A DNA stretch of 64,000 nucleotides, from positions 8,585,501-8,649,500 of the forward strand of contig NZ_CP121695.1 of assembly GCF_029761915.1 (NCBI RefSeq). Reading direction: 5' to 3'. The notes beneath the pieces were generated by a model that searched no databases, was not told the DNA's origin, and saw only the letters and a program-made list of their open reading frames with translations. Below are positions 18,879 to 28,141 of this stretch, piece after piece. How positions within the stretch are numbered: position 1 is the stretch's first letter; each line of letters starts with the position of its first letter. The translations under genes and the position numbers were made by a program. Origin of the DNA: Bradyrhizobium sp. CB1650 (GTDB lineage Bacteria > Pseudomonadota > Alphaproteobacteria > Rhizobiales > Xanthobacteraceae).

Positions 18879-19835
18879 ATGTCCGTGACCACACTCTCCT
18901 CCCCCGCTCTGGCGCTGCGACGCCCGTCGTGGCTGGTGCGGCTGTTCGACTACAAGCCGTTCCTGATCGTGATGTGCCTCGCGCCCGCGATCGGGCTACT
19001 CGCCGTCTTCCTCACCTATCCGCTCGGCCTCGGCATCTGGCTCGCCTTCACCGACACCACGATCGGGCGACGCGGCGTCTATGTGGGCCTCGAGAACTTC
19101 CAGTATCTGCTCACCGATCCCTTGTGGTGGAGCGCGGTGTTCTACAGCGTGTTCTATACGGCGGTGGCGACCTTCGGGAAGTTCGCGCTCGGCTTCTGGC
19201 TGGCGCTGCTGCTCAACAACCATTTTCCGTTCAAGAGCCTGCTCCGCGCCATCGTGCTGTTGCCCTGGATCGTGCCGACCGTGCTTTCGGCGCTGGCGTT
19301 CTGGTGGATCTACGACCCGCAGTTCTCGATCATCTCCTTCCTCCTGGTCGACGTCCTGCACTGGCGCACGAGCAACATCGACTTCCTCGGCTCGGCCTGG
19401 CCGGCGCGCTTCTCGCTGATCGCCGCCAACATCTGGCGCGGCATTCCCTTCGTCGCGATCTCGCTGCTGGCGGGCCTGCAGACCATCTCGCCATCGCTCT
19501 ACGAGGCCGCGATGCTCGACGGGGCCAGCGCCTGGCAGCGCTTCCGCTACATCACCTTCCCGATGATGATGCCGATCCTCGCCATCGTCATGACCTTTTC
19601 GATCATCTTCACCTTCACCGACTTCCAGCTCGTCTACGCCATCACCCGCGGCGGGCCGGTCAACTCGACGCACCTCTTGGCCACCCTCGCCTTCCAGCGC
19701 GGGATTGCCGGCGGCGAGCTCGGCGAGGGTGCGGCGATCGCGGTGTCGATGGTCCCGTTCCTGGTGTTCGCGACACTGTTCTCCTATTTCGGCCTCGCGC
19801 GGCGCAAATGGCAGCAGGGAGAAGGCAATGACTGA
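18879..19835 (+). CDS. ABC importer permease (sugar type, MalF-like)
   Basis: 318 residues with six main helices. The permease EAA loop is clear: YEAAMLDGASAWQRFRYITF at about residue 208. Other family signs are VFLTYPLGLGIWLAF after helix 1 and FTDFQLVYAITRGGPVNSTH near the C-terminus. It forms a heterodimeric channel with the next gene, whose start overlaps its stop by 8 bases, showing translational coupling. Inner membrane. Confidence 0.92.
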   Translation: MSVTTLSSPALALRRPSWLVRLFDYKPFLIVMCLAPAIGLLAVFLTYPLGLGIWLAFTDTTIGRRGVYVGLENFQYLLTDPLWWSAVFYSVFYTAVATFGKFALGFWLALLLNNHFPFKSLLRAIVLLPWIVPTVLSALAFWWIYDPQFSIISFLLVDVLHWRTSNIDFLGSAWPARFSLIAANIWRGIPFVAISLLAGLQTISPSLYEAAMLDGASAWQRFRYITFPMMMPILAIVMTFSIIFTFTDFQLVYAITRGGPVNSTHLLATLAFQRGIAGGELGEGAAIAVSMVPFLVFATLFSYFGLARRKWQQGEGND

Positions 19836-20724
19836 CACCGCCGCGCAACCGGCCGCCGTCGCCAACGCCGCGCCCGACACGATGGCCTGGGATTCCGGGC
19901 TGCGGCGGATGATGATGATCTACCTGCCGCTCGGCTGCTTCGTCCTGATCCTGCTGTTTCCGTTCTACTGGATGGCGATCACCTCGTTCAAGCCGAACGC
20001 GGAGCTGATGAACTACAAGGACCACAACCCGTTCTGGATATCTTCGCCGACGCTCGCCCACATCAAGCATCTGCTGTTCGACACCGCCTATCCGCGCTGG
20101 CTGAAGACGACGATGCTGGTCGCGATCGGCTCGACCACGCTGTCGCTGATCGCCAGCACGCTCGCGGCCTACGCGATCGAGCGCTTGCGCTTCCGCGGCA
20201 GCCCCTATGTCGGCCTCGGCATCTATCTCGCCTATCTGGTGCCGCCGTCGATCCTGTTCATTCCGCTCGCCACCGTTGTGGTGCAGTTCGGCCTGTTCGA
20301 CAGCCCGATGGCGCTGATCCTGGTCTATCCGACCTTCCTGGTGCCGTTCTGCACGTGGCTCCTGATCGGCTATTTCAAGTCGATCCCCTATGAGCTCGAG
20401 GAATGCGCGCTGGTCGACGGCGCGACGCGGCTGCAGATCCTGCGGCGGATCACATTGCCGCTCGCCGTGCCCGGCCTGATCTCGGCCGGCATCTTCTCCT
20501 TCACGCTGTCCTGGAACGAGTTCATCTACGCGCTCGCCTTCATCCAGAGCGGCGCCAACAAGACCGTACCGGTCGCGATCCTGACCGAGCTCGTCACCGG
20601 CGACGTCTATCAGTGGGGGGCGTTGATGGCGGGATCGCTGCTCGGCTCGCTGCCGGTTGCGATCTTCTATTCGTTGTTCGTCGATTACTACGTGTCCTCG
20701 CTGACCGGCGCGGTAAAGGAGTAG
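19828..20724 (+). CDS. ABC importer permease (sugar type, MalG-like)
   Basis: 298 residues from the ATG at 19828, with AGGGAGAAGG upstream. Six helices; helix 1 FVLILLFPFYWMAITSFKPN and the EAA loop YELEECALVDGATRLQILRRI are typical of MalG-class permeases. It ends the operon begun by the Tat-exported binding protein; the gene 84 bases further on is a phytase-like esterase. No nucleotide-binding subunit follows, so the complex must borrow an ATPase encoded elsewhere. Confidence 0.92.
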   Translation: MTDTAAQPAAVANAAPDTMAWDSGLRRMMMIYLPLGCFVLILLFPFYWMAITSFKPNAELMNYKDHNPFWISSPTLAHIKHLLFDTAYPRWLKTTMLVAIGSTTLSLIASTLAAYAIERLRFRGSPYVGLGIYLAYLVPPSILFIPLATVVVQFGLFDSPMALILVYPTFLVPFCTWLLIGYFKSIPYELEECALVDGATRLQILRRITLPLAVPGLISAGIFSFTLSWNEFIYALAFIQSGANKTVPVAILTELVTGDVYQWGALMAGSLLGSLPVAIFYSLFVDYYVSSLTGAVKE

Positions 20725-20808
20725 CAAGCGCCTGCGCCGTTTGGCCCGCCTTCACAATACTGCAATACGCGATCCGCATAAGACGGCCTCCGCCAACAGG
20801 AGACGCAC

Positions 20809-22164
20809 ATGCGCGCGACCTTTCTTGCCTCTGTCGCAACCGTCCTTCTCGCCGCGAGCGCCGCGCTCGCGCAGAATGAAGGCGAATTCCCCGCCAAGCT
20901 CGCCGGCCACGTCGTGATGCCGGCCGAATCCTTCATCGACGCGCCGGCGGATGCGCCCGCCGATCTCAAGACCTCGGGCAAATACACCACGGGCAAGCGC
21001 GTCGACGCGCTCGGCACCGTGATGGGCAAGTCCGCCGAGCGGCCAACCGGCGTGTCGCTGCCGTTCAAGGGCCAGCCGCTGCAGGGCCATTCCGGCATCA
21101 AGTCGATGGGCGACGGCACCTTCTGGGTCATCACCGACAACGGCATGGGCGCCCGCGCCAACTCGCCGGATTCGATGCTGTATCTCAACCGCTACAAGAT
21201 GGATTGGGCCAGCGGCAAGATCGAGCGGCTGGAGACCGTCTTCCTGCACGATCCGGACAGGAAAGTCCCGTTCCGCATCGTGCACGAGGATACGCAGAAG
21301 CGCTACCTCACCGGGTCCGATTTCGACACCGAAGGCTTCCAGATCATCGGCGATGTCTTCTGGATCGGCGACGAGTTCGGCCCTTACATCCTGAAGGCCG
21401 ACAAGACCGGCAAGATCCTCGGCGTATTCGAGACTGTCGCCGACGGCAAGCCGGTGCGCTCGCCCGATCACTGGGCGGTGCAGACGCCGGGCGCGCCGGG
21501 TGCGACCTACACCAACGTCAATCTGCGCCGCTCCAAGGGCTATGAAGGCTTCGCGTCCTCGAAGGACGGCAAGTTCCTCTACGGCCTGCTCGAGGGCCCG
21601 CTGTGGGACGCCGACAAAAAGGACTGGGAGAAGGTCGACGGCAAGGAAGCTTCCCGCATCCTCGAATTCGACGTCGCCGCAGAGAAATTCACTGGCCGCT
21701 ACTGGCAATATGTGTTCGAGCAGAACGGCAACGCCATCGGCGACTTCAACATGATCGATCCGAGTGCCGGTCTCGTCATCGAGCGCGACAACGGCGAAGG
21801 CACGCCCGACAAGGCCTGTCCGCAAGACACCCGCGGCGAGAACTGCTTCCCTGACGTCGCCAAGTTCAAGCGCATCTACAAGATCGAGCTGTCGGATGCC
21901 AATGTCGGCAAGCCCGTGCGCAAGATCGGCTATATCGACCTCTTGAAGATCAAGGATCCCGACAACAAGGCGAAGAAGCCGCTCAACGACGGCGTCTACA
22001 CTTTCCCGTTCTTCACCATCGAAAACGTCGATCGCGTCGACGAGACCCACATCATCGTCGGCAACGACAACAACCTGCCGTTCTCGTCGAGCCGCGATCC
22101 CAACAAGGCCGACGATGACGAGTTCATGCTGCTCGCGGTCGCCGAGTTCCTGAAGGCGAAGTAA
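20809..22164 (+). CDS. Phytase-like esterase, periplasmic
   Basis: 451 residues with a signal peptide (MRATFLASVATVLLAASAALA). GHSGIKSMGDGTFWVITDNG, TGSDFDTEGFQIIGDVFWIGDEFGPYIL and YEGFASSKDGKFLYGLLEGP fit the esterase-like phytase family (Pfam Phytase-like), beta-propeller hydrolases acting on phosphate or phosphodiester substrates. It lies 84 bases after the second ABC permease, separated by a possible ribosome site CAGGAGA, and could be part of the same transcript, which would tie the importer to a product released from a phosphorylated compound. That link is inference. Confidence 0.82.
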   Translation: MRATFLASVATVLLAASAALAQNEGEFPAKLAGHVVMPAESFIDAPADAPADLKTSGKYTTGKRVDALGTVMGKSAERPTGVSLPFKGQPLQGHSGIKSMGDGTFWVITDNGMGARANSPDSMLYLNRYKMDWASGKIERLETVFLHDPDRKVPFRIVHEDTQKRYLTGSDFDTEGFQIIGDVFWIGDEFGPYILKADKTGKILGVFETVADGKPVRSPDHWAVQTPGAPGATYTNVNLRRSKGYEGFASSKDGKFLYGLLEGPLWDADKKDWEKVDGKEASRILEFDVAAEKFTGRYWQYVFEQNGNAIGDFNMIDPSAGLVIERDNGEGTPDKACPQDTRGENCFPDVAKFKRIYKIELSDANVGKPVRKIGYIDLLKIKDPDNKAKKPLNDGVYTFPFFTIENVDRVDETHIIVGNDNNLPFSSSRDPNKADDDEFMLLAVAEFLKAK

Positions 22165-22184
22165 GCGCTCCGCTCTCTCAACAC

Positions 22185-22352
22185 GGTCATCGCCCGCCTT
22201 CGACCGGGCGATCCAGTACGCCGTGACATATCTAGGATACGGAGATGGCTCGGGTACTGGATGCCCCGCCTGCCGCCTACGCTAAAGCTTCGGCGGCCCA
22301 AGAGCGTAAGCCCCGGCGAAGCCTTGGCGTAGCCGGGTCGCGGGGCATGACA
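22185..22352. repeat. Degenerate extragenic palindrome cluster
   Basis: Contains ATCGCCCG ... CGGGCGAT, GTACTGGATGCCCCGC ... GCGGGGCATGAC and GCTTCGGCGG / CCGGCGAAGC segments, a mosaic of the CATGGCCGGG-type repeats seen at 14180 and 32694. It lies between convergent genes. Confidence 0.55.
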
Positions 22353-22385
22353 ATGGAAAGAGCTACCTCACCGTAAACTGCTGCC

Positions 22386-24065
22386 CTAACCCGCTGGCAC
22401 GATCACCATGCCCTTGTCCTTCGGCCAGCGGATGCGCCAGGCGAAGTTGATGTCCCGGGCCTCGCCGGGCTTGGCGTCGAACGACCATTCGAGCACGCCG
22501 CGCCTGTCGCGGATATTGCTTGCGGTCGGTGGCGTGGTCGAGGGCAGCATCTCGACGACGATGTCCTCGCTCTCGCTGACCGGCAACTGATCCTCGATCG
22601 CGACGCGAATCGGGAAGTCATGACCGTTGCGGATGGTGGTCTTGAACGCGCGCTCGTCGGTCTTCGACGTCATGACGAGGAGGCCGGACGAGCCCTCGTT
22701 GCGCCTGAGCATGGCGCGCTCGATCTTGACCTTGTCGTCGGCGCCGAAGCCGAGCCGCACGGTCTCCTCCCTGGCCGAGGCCGAGATCCTGCCGCGGCCG
22801 ACGAAGACGCCGTCGCGATAGATCGCGACCTTGCCCGGCAGCAGCGTCGCCTCGTCGGTCTGCTTGAAGCTCGCTTCGAGGAAGGTGGTCGGATCCAGCA
22901 CCGGCGCGGCGCGGACGGCGAGATCGGCGGGCACGGTCATCGCGGCGATGCGCAGGCTCTTGGCGCCCTCCGCGGCGCCGAGGCTGACGCGCCCGGGAAT
23001 CTTGAACGTCGCCTGGTAATCGCCGATCTCGGCGACGGCTTGCTGCTCATCGGCCCGCTCGCGCGGCTCCGCCGCTTCGGCGATCTTGGCTATTGCCGGC
23101 GATTGCGCCTGGCGCGCCATCGGCGCGGGCCGCGCCAGGTCGGAGACCGTGCCCAGCGCCTGCGGCTTCGGCACTTGAGGATATTGCGCGATCAGCGAGT
23201 TCAGCTCCGGCGCGCTGCCGCCGCGGCCGATGCGAACGGTGGAGACCCCGAGCGTGACATTGGACCAGTCCTCGCCGGTCGATTGCGTGACCTCGGCGCG
23301 GCGGACCAGCTCGAGCTGCGGCTTGCGGTCCTTGGCGCCGGTATCGAGCCGGGCGTCATAGAGCGGCACCCAGCGCGCGTTGCGGACGGCATAGGTCACC
23401 CGCAGCGTCGCCTTCGTTGCAGCCGCGGCGGCAACGTCGATCCGCACCTCGAGCTTGCTCGGCGGCTTGGCGGAGCGCTCGGCTTCGAGCTGCGCGATCT
23501 GGCGGTCGATCTCGCGCTGCTTTCGCGCGGCGTCACGGATCATGGTGTCGGCGGCGGCGATCTCCTCGGCCACCGCGACAAAGGCCGCGCGCCATTCGGT
23601 AATGGGGCGAGCCTCGCCCTTGTCGCCGAGGCCGGCGGGCGAGGCTTCGGCAAAGTGCTGGGCGAACTTGCGCCGGGCGGTCGCGGCGTCGATCGCCCCT
23701 TGCAGGTCGGCGCGCTGGTCCTTGAGGGCCTCGATGCGCTTGTCGAGCTCGGGCAGATTGACTGGCGGCGTCGCGCGCGGCGGCCGCGCGTCGATCGTGC
23801 CGATGGTGAGCTTCGCGCCCGCCTCGCCCTCGACCCGAAGCGAGGATGGATCGAGCGAGAGCGGAAAGTCCCTGGCGATCAGCGTGCTGTCGCCGGAAGA
23901 GAGATCGAGCGCGATGACGCGGGTGACGCTCGCGCCATCGGGATAGACGGTGACGGTATCGATGGCCGATGTGGCGTCCACATCGGCGGCCCAGACCGGC
24001 AACGCGGCCGCCGTGGTCACCAGAACCAGGCTCGTCGTCGCCAGACATTGTGCGATGATGCGCAT
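22386..24065 (-). CDS. MuiA-family (DUF4140/DUF4139) protein, exported
   Basis: 559 residues from the ATG at 24065, preceded by GGAGGG. Signal peptide of about 27 residues ending WAAD. An N-terminal DUF4140 domain (about 35-130, VTVYPDGASVTRVIAL), a coiled-coil region (about 125-215, EALKDQRADLQGAIDAATAR and EIDRQIAQLEAERSAK) and a C-terminal DUF4139 beta-rich domain (about 225-559, PLYDARLDTGAKDRKPQLEL ending WRIRWPKDKGMVIVP). Members include the 'mucoidy inhibitor' proteins; the biochemical role is unknown. The frame is open to 24185 but the chosen start gives the signal peptide. Confidence 0.85.
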   Translation of the reverse strand: MRIIAQCLATTSLVLVTTAAALPVWAADVDATSAIDTVTVYPDGASVTRVIALDLSSGDSTLIARDFPLSLDPSSLRVEGEAGAKLTIGTIDARPPRATPPVNLPELDKRIEALKDQRADLQGAIDAATARRKFAQHFAEASPAGLGDKGEARPITEWRAAFVAVAEEIAAADTMIRDAARKQREIDRQIAQLEAERSAKPPSKLEVRIDVAAAAATKATLRVTYAVRNARWVPLYDARLDTGAKDRKPQLELVRRAEVTQSTGEDWSNVTLGVSTVRIGRGGSAPELNSLIAQYPQVPKPQALGTVSDLARPAPMARQAQSPAIAKIAEAAEPRERADEQQAVAEIGDYQATFKIPGRVSLGAAEGAKSLRIAAMTVPADLAVRAAPVLDPTTFLEASFKQTDEATLLPGKVAIYRDGVFVGRGRISASAREETVRLGFGADDKVKIERAMLRRNEGSSGLLVMTSKTDERAFKTTIRNGHDFPIRVAIEDQLPVSESEDIVVEMLPSTTPPTASNIRDRRGVLEWSFDAKPGEARDINFAWRIRWPKDKGMVIVPAG

Positions 24066-24227
24066 AGAAAAATTCCCTCCTGCCGATATCGCCGCGCCGC
24101 CAGCCGGACGCGCGATAAATGCCACGCCATCGTTGTGAGACGCGGCGGCGAAGGAACCGGTTCGATTGGGGTTTCCGTGGGGCAACGCTGCGGCAGGTTC
24201 GTGGCCGCGGAACGCATCTCCGCGCCT

Positions 24228-24848
24228 TTAGCTTTGATTAACCGTACCCTGGCCGAAGATGCGGCGGAGCAGATCCGTTACGTTTTTGGCGCCGGCCTTT
24301 CGCAGGATGCTGGCACGGTAGCCCTCGACGGTGCGCGCACTCAGTTGCATGCGCCCTGCGATCTCCTTGTTGGTCAGGCCGACGGCGAGATGCTCGAGCA
24401 CGCCGCTTTCGCGCTCCGTCAGGGGCTCGCAACCCGGCAGCCAGCGCTGCCGGTTCGAAGCCGGCGGGACGAACTCATCGATCGCGGCATCGATTCGCTC
24501 GACGATGTCATGCGTGCGGAACGGCTTCTCGATGAAGTCGAACGCGCCGCTCTTGATTGCGTCGACTGCCATGGCGATGCTGCCGTTCGCCGACGTCACC
24601 AGGACCGGCGCCATGCAATTCTCCTCGCGCAAGCGCTTGAGCACGTCGAGGCCGGAGCGATCGGGCGGCATCTCCAGGAGGACACAGGCCGGCATCCGCG
24701 CCTTCGCCTCCGACAGCAGCGACGCGCCGTCGGCAAAGCAGATGACGTCATAGGCGTTGTGCTGCAGCGCCGTCGAAAGCTGTTCGCGCGAGGCCGCGTC
24801 GGTGTCCATGACGAACACCTCACCCTTGGAAAGCATGTTTCCCGGCAT
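24228..24848 (-). CDS. FixJ/NarL-type response regulator with a degenerate receiver domain
   Basis: 206 residues: receiver domain (about 10-125) and LuxR-type HTH (about 142-200, LTERESGVLEHLAVGLTNKE then IAGRMQLSARTVEGYRASIL). In the receiver the acidic pair near the start (VMDTDAAS), the Ser of VTSANG and the Lys of EKPF are kept, but the phospho-acceptor strand reads PACVLLEMPPDRSGLDVL, with no Asp at the phosphorylation position: FixJ has T-D-L-R-M-P-D-M-S-G, here L-E-M-P-P-D-R-S-G, one residue shorter. It may therefore work without phosphorylation. No histidine kinase is adjacent. An alternative ATG at 24836 (MLSKGEVFVMD) is possible. Confidence 0.85.
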   Translation of the reverse strand: MPGNMLSKGEVFVMDTDAASREQLSTALQHNAYDVICFADGASLLSEAKARMPACVLLEMPPDRSGLDVLKRLREENCMAPVLVTSANGSIAMAVDAIKSGAFDFIEKPFRTHDIVERIDAAIDEFVPPASNRQRWLPGCEPLTERESGVLEHLAVGLTNKEIAGRMQLSARTVEGYRASILRKAGAKNVTDLLRRIFGQGTVNQS

Positions 24849-25047
24849 AGTCCCGATCCAGCAATGTCTTGGTCAAATGAGCCGGCCGCCGGCTCAATCG
24901 CCCTGCGCGCCGTCATGAGCACGGCATTTACGCCTGTGCGTCGGTCTACCCTTATGTATGTTCCATCCGGTTCCCGGATTTGACGGACGGGGACAGAAAT
25001 TTTACATTTCGGGACATCTGCGAGAATGGCTGGCAGGAACGGCTCGC

Positions 25048-26070
25048 ATGACCGACCTCATTCGCAGCGCAGGCCTGACCTATTACCCGGAGGTCGCCCG
25101 GTCGGTCGGGCTCGACCCCAAGCAGATGATGCGCAAGGTCCGCCTTCCGCTGGCCTGCCTCGACAAGCCCGATATTCCGATTGCGGTCTCAGGCCTGCGT
25201 CGGCTGCTCGAACTATCCGCAGAAGCTTCCGGTGCCGAAGATTTCGGCTTGCGCCTCGCCGAACGTGGCGGCCTGACCAATTTCGGCTCCGTCGGCCTGA
25301 TCGTGCGCGAGCAGGCCACGATCGGTGACGCGATCGACGCCTTCTCGCGCTTCATCCACATCCATCATGACGGCATGAAGCTCGACGTCACGCGCGACCG
25401 GACGACCGTGACCATCACACTGCATCTGCGCGGCCGGCAGCCGCGCGCGCCGCGCCAGTCCATCGACATGGCGGTGGGCAGTATCCACCGCGTCATCCAG
25501 TCGCTGTTCGGCCATGACTGGCGCCCGCAGGAAGTGCACCTGCACTATTCGCCGCCGCGCGACCGCAAGCGCTACCGCGAATTCTTCGGTTGCCCCGTGA
25601 CCTTCAATGCCGATGACGACGCGATCCTGCTGTCGGCCCACGACATGGACCGCCGGATCCCGAGCGCGCATCCGCTGATCGCGAGCTATCTGCGCAAGCG
25701 GATCGAGGCGATCGGGACGCGACCCGCGAGCTGGGAGGAGAAGGTCGACGAGGTCGTGCGCGTCCTGCTCGCCGGCGGCGACTGCACCGTCGAGCGCGTG
25801 GCGGAGCACCTTGCCTGCACCCGCCGCACCATCCACCGCCGCCTCGCCGAAGCCGGCACCAGCTTCTCGGCCATCCTCGACGCGCATCGCGCCGAACTCG
25901 TGATCCAGTTGATCGAGGACCCCGGCCGGCCGCTGGCGGCGATCGCCACACAGCTCGGCTTTTCCGCGCAAAGCGCCATGGCGCGCTGGTTTCGCGGGCG
26001 CTTCGGCTGCACCATCACCAAATGGCGCAGGGGTGTGCGGCCACATACCTCGACGGCGACTGCGGCTTAA
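25048..26070 (+). CDS. AraC-family regulator (OruR/ArgR-like arrangement)
   Basis: 340 residues from MTDLIRSAGLTYYPEVARSV. The N-terminal 190 residues form the Arabinose_bd (PF12625) domain, including EASGAEDFGLRLAERGGLTN, and the C-terminal 100 residues carry the AraC DNA-binding domain, VERVAEHLACTRRTIHRRLA and IATQLGFSAQSAMARWFRGR. Upstream in-frame codons to 24958 exist but the domain begins at the chosen ATG. It is divergent from the degenerate response regulator and convergent with nnrS. Target and inducer unknown; relatives control amino-acid or fatty-acid use and virulence. Confidence 0.85.
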   Translation: MTDLIRSAGLTYYPEVARSVGLDPKQMMRKVRLPLACLDKPDIPIAVSGLRRLLELSAEASGAEDFGLRLAERGGLTNFGSVGLIVREQATIGDAIDAFSRFIHIHHDGMKLDVTRDRTTVTITLHLRGRQPRAPRQSIDMAVGSIHRVIQSLFGHDWRPQEVHLHYSPPRDRKRYREFFGCPVTFNADDDAILLSAHDMDRRIPSAHPLIASYLRKRIEAIGTRPASWEEKVDEVVRVLLAGGDCTVERVAEHLACTRRTIHRRLAEAGTSFSAILDAHRAELVIQLIEDPGRPLAAIATQLGFSAQSAMARWFRGRFGCTITKWRRGVRPHTSTATAA

Positions 26071-26071
26071 G

Positions 26072-27283
26072 TCAGTGCGCCGGCGCGACCGCGCGCACCG
26101 TGGCAAGCGCACGCCACCGGCTGCCCAGCAGCAGCGGACCGAACGCAATGGCAAAGCCGAGGAAGGCGACGATCCAGCCGCAGGCGGCAATATGCAGCAG
26201 CACATCGCCATACGCCGGCCATACCACGGCGGCGATCCGCGCCACCGCCGCGGTGATGATCGCGGCATAGATTGCTTGCGTCGCCCGTGAAGCCGTCAGC
26301 GCCTGCCCGGTATGGCCGAGGCTCGCGCGCGTCATCACCGCGAGCGTCATGATGCCGGCCGCGCCCGCCATCCAGGCGTGGATGCCGGCACTGGGCGGCA
26401 AGGCACCGAAGCTGGCCGCTGCATGCAGGAGGAAACCGAGCGGCACGAAGACGTAGCCTATGTGCAGGATCAGGAGCAGCCACTCGCGCGAGGTGCGGTC
26501 GCCGGCCCAGCGCGCAAGCCGCGCCAAATGCAGCCCGCCGACGATGGCCATCACAGCACCGGTGACGGCGCCGAGCGGCGTCACGACCCACGCGATCAGC
26601 GCCAGCGCGCTGCATGCGATCACGGCGCCGTCGAAGCGGCCGAACGGCACCGGCAGGCGGCCGGGATTGACCTTCACCAGCCAGTTGCGGGTGAAGCTCG
26701 GGATGATACGGCCGCCGATCAGCGAGATCAGCAGCACAACGACGCCGATGCCGACACGAATGCTGACATCGGCCGCGCCCTCGAGATGTGCTTCAAGATG
26801 AAAGGCGACGTTGCCGGCGAGCAGCACGAGCACGAGCATCACCACCGGCAGGTTACGCCAATTGCCGCCGGCAATGATCTCACGCGTTGCAGCGGCGACG
26901 ACCAGCGCCAGGAATGCGGCATCGACCGCGAGTGCAAAGGCCCAGCCGAGCTCGGCCGACAGGGTCACCGCCGCGCGTCCGGCGAGCCAGACCACCACCA
27001 GCGCGCCGAGGGATGGCCCCTGGATCGGCAGTCGCCCGGTCCAGTTCGGAATCGCCGTGAACAGGAACCCGGTGATCACCGCCGGCAGGAAGCCATAGAG
27101 CATTTCGTGGACATGCCAGTCGCGCGGGGCAAAGGCCGAGGTGAGCGACACTTCGCCATAGAACATCGGCAGCCAGACCAGGATCGACAGCGCGGCCTGG
27201 ATCGCGGCGAGAAGAAAGAAGGGGCGGAAACTGTGGGCAAACAGCGGCCAGCCTTGCGGATTGTGGGATCGGGCGCCAGCCAT
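26072..27283 (-). CDS. nnrS: NnrS haem/copper membrane protein
   Basis: 403 residues with about twelve helices. NnrS marks include LFAHSFRPFFLLAAIQAAL at the start, RDWHVHEMLYGFLPAVITGF and IPNWTGRLPIQGP, GGRIIPSFTRNWL and HAWMAGAAGIMTLAVMTRAS. His residues in these blocks are candidate haem or metal ligands. In Rhodobacter NnrS is a haem- and copper-containing protein of the NO response that protects cells from nitrosative stress. It diverges from the NnrR-like regulator across an intergenic region holding a perfect TTTGCG-N4-CGCAAA box, which predicts induction by NO or low oxygen. Its stop lies next to the convergent AraC gene. Confidence 0.93.
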   Translation of the reverse strand: MAGARSHNPQGWPLFAHSFRPFFLLAAIQAALSILVWLPMFYGEVSLTSAFAPRDWHVHEMLYGFLPAVITGFLFTAIPNWTGRLPIQGPSLGALVVVWLAGRAAVTLSAELGWAFALAVDAAFLALVVAAATREIIAGGNWRNLPVVMLVLVLLAGNVAFHLEAHLEGAADVSIRVGIGVVVLLISLIGGRIIPSFTRNWLVKVNPGRLPVPFGRFDGAVIACSALALIAWVVTPLGAVTGAVMAIVGGLHLARLARWAGDRTSREWLLLILHIGYVFVPLGFLLHAAASFGALPPSAGIHAWMAGAAGIMTLAVMTRASLGHTGQALTASRATQAIYAAIITAAVARIAAVVWPAYGDVLLHIAACGWIVAFLGFAIAFGPLLLGSRWRALATVRAVAPAH

Positions 27284-27345
27284 GGGGCAACTCCAGGGAA
27301 CATCAGACGGTCGTCAGGAAAAATAACGCCGTCCGGCCGGCCGGT

Positions 27346-27361
27346 TTTGCGCTATCGCAAA
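27346..27361. promoter_or_regulatory. FNR/FixK/NnrR-type box between nnrS and nnrR
   Basis: TTTGCGCTATCGCAAA, a perfect inverted repeat with a four-base centre; it satisfies TTG-N8-CAA and the FixK2 pattern TTG(A/C)-N6-(T/G)CAA. The centre lies about 70 bases from the nnrS ATG and about 64 bases from the regulator ATG, so it can serve both. Confidence 0.8.
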
Positions 27362-27417
27362 CTGCCGGACGATTGGAGGTGCCATCACACTCCGGAACAC
27401 CGCGGATTGGAGGCGGG

Positions 27418-28128
27418 ATGGCCAAGGTCGATACGTCGCTGGTTGCACATTTGCCGTTGTTTGCCGGCTTCAAGGCCGAGGAACTCGAGGAGATCCTGCG
27501 TGAGGCCCGCTCGGCGCGCTATCCCAAGAACAGCGCCATCTTCGAGCAGGGCGCGGACGCGCATGCCTTCTTCCTCTTGCTGCACGGCCATGTCCGCGCG
27601 GCCAAGACCACGCCGACCGGCGAGCAGATCGTGGTGCGCTATGTCGCGCCCGGCGAGACGTTCGGGCTGGCGATGGCGATCGGGCTTGCGCAGTATCCGG
27701 CGACCGCGACCGCCGTCGACGACAGCGTGGTCCTGATCTGGCCGACCGCCGCCTGGCCGCGGCTGGTGGACCGGTTTCCGTCGCTCGCCAGCAGCACGAT
27801 GCGGACCGTCGGATCGCGCCTTCAGGAAAGCCATACCCGTATCCTGGAAATATCGACACAGCAGGTCGAGCAGCGCGTCGCGCATGCACTGCTGCGGCTG
27901 GCAAAGCAATCCGGCAAAAAGCTCGACCACGGCATCGAGATCGGCTTCCCGATCAGCCGCCAGGACATCGCACAGATGACCGGCACCACGCTGCATACGG
28001 TCAGCCGCATCCTGAGCGGCTGGGAGAGCCAGGGCCTCGTCGAGAGCGGCCGCCAGCGCATCATCCTGCGCGACCCGCACAAGATCGTCATCCTGGCGGA
28101 GCGGAATCCGGACAGCGGGCCGACATGA
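27418..28128 (+). CDS. nnrR: Crp/Fnr-family regulator, NnrR/DNR type
   Basis: 236 residues from the ATG at 27418 with GGAGGCGG just upstream. Cyclic-nucleotide-binding-like sensor domain (about 10-120, LPLFAGFKAEELEEILREAR), long dimer helix, and HTH_Crp (about 150-225, PISRQDIAQMTGTTLHTVSR). There is no cysteine in the protein, so it cannot hold the FNR iron-sulfur cluster; with HTVSR in the recognition helix it fits the NnrR/DNR group that responds to NO. Its placement opposite nnrS and a few kb from nirK supports that. The gene symbol is assigned by analogy. Confidence 0.82.
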   Translation: MAKVDTSLVAHLPLFAGFKAEELEEILREARSARYPKNSAIFEQGADAHAFFLLLHGHVRAAKTTPTGEQIVVRYVAPGETFGLAMAIGLAQYPATATAVDDSVVLIWPTAAWPRLVDRFPSLASSTMRTVGSRLQESHTRILEISTQQVEQRVAHALLRLAKQSGKKLDHGIEIGFPISRQDIAQMTGTTLHTVSRILSGWESQGLVESGRQRIILRDPHKIVILAERNPDSGPT

Positions 28129-28141
28129 AGGCTCCGTCCGT

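Noticed and set aside
22620..24983. A 787-codon open frame on the plus strand
   Set aside because: It is antisense to the muiA-like gene and the response regulator; its composition (Arg, Gly, Asp-rich) is that of a shadow of GC-rich coding sequence and no domain is seen.
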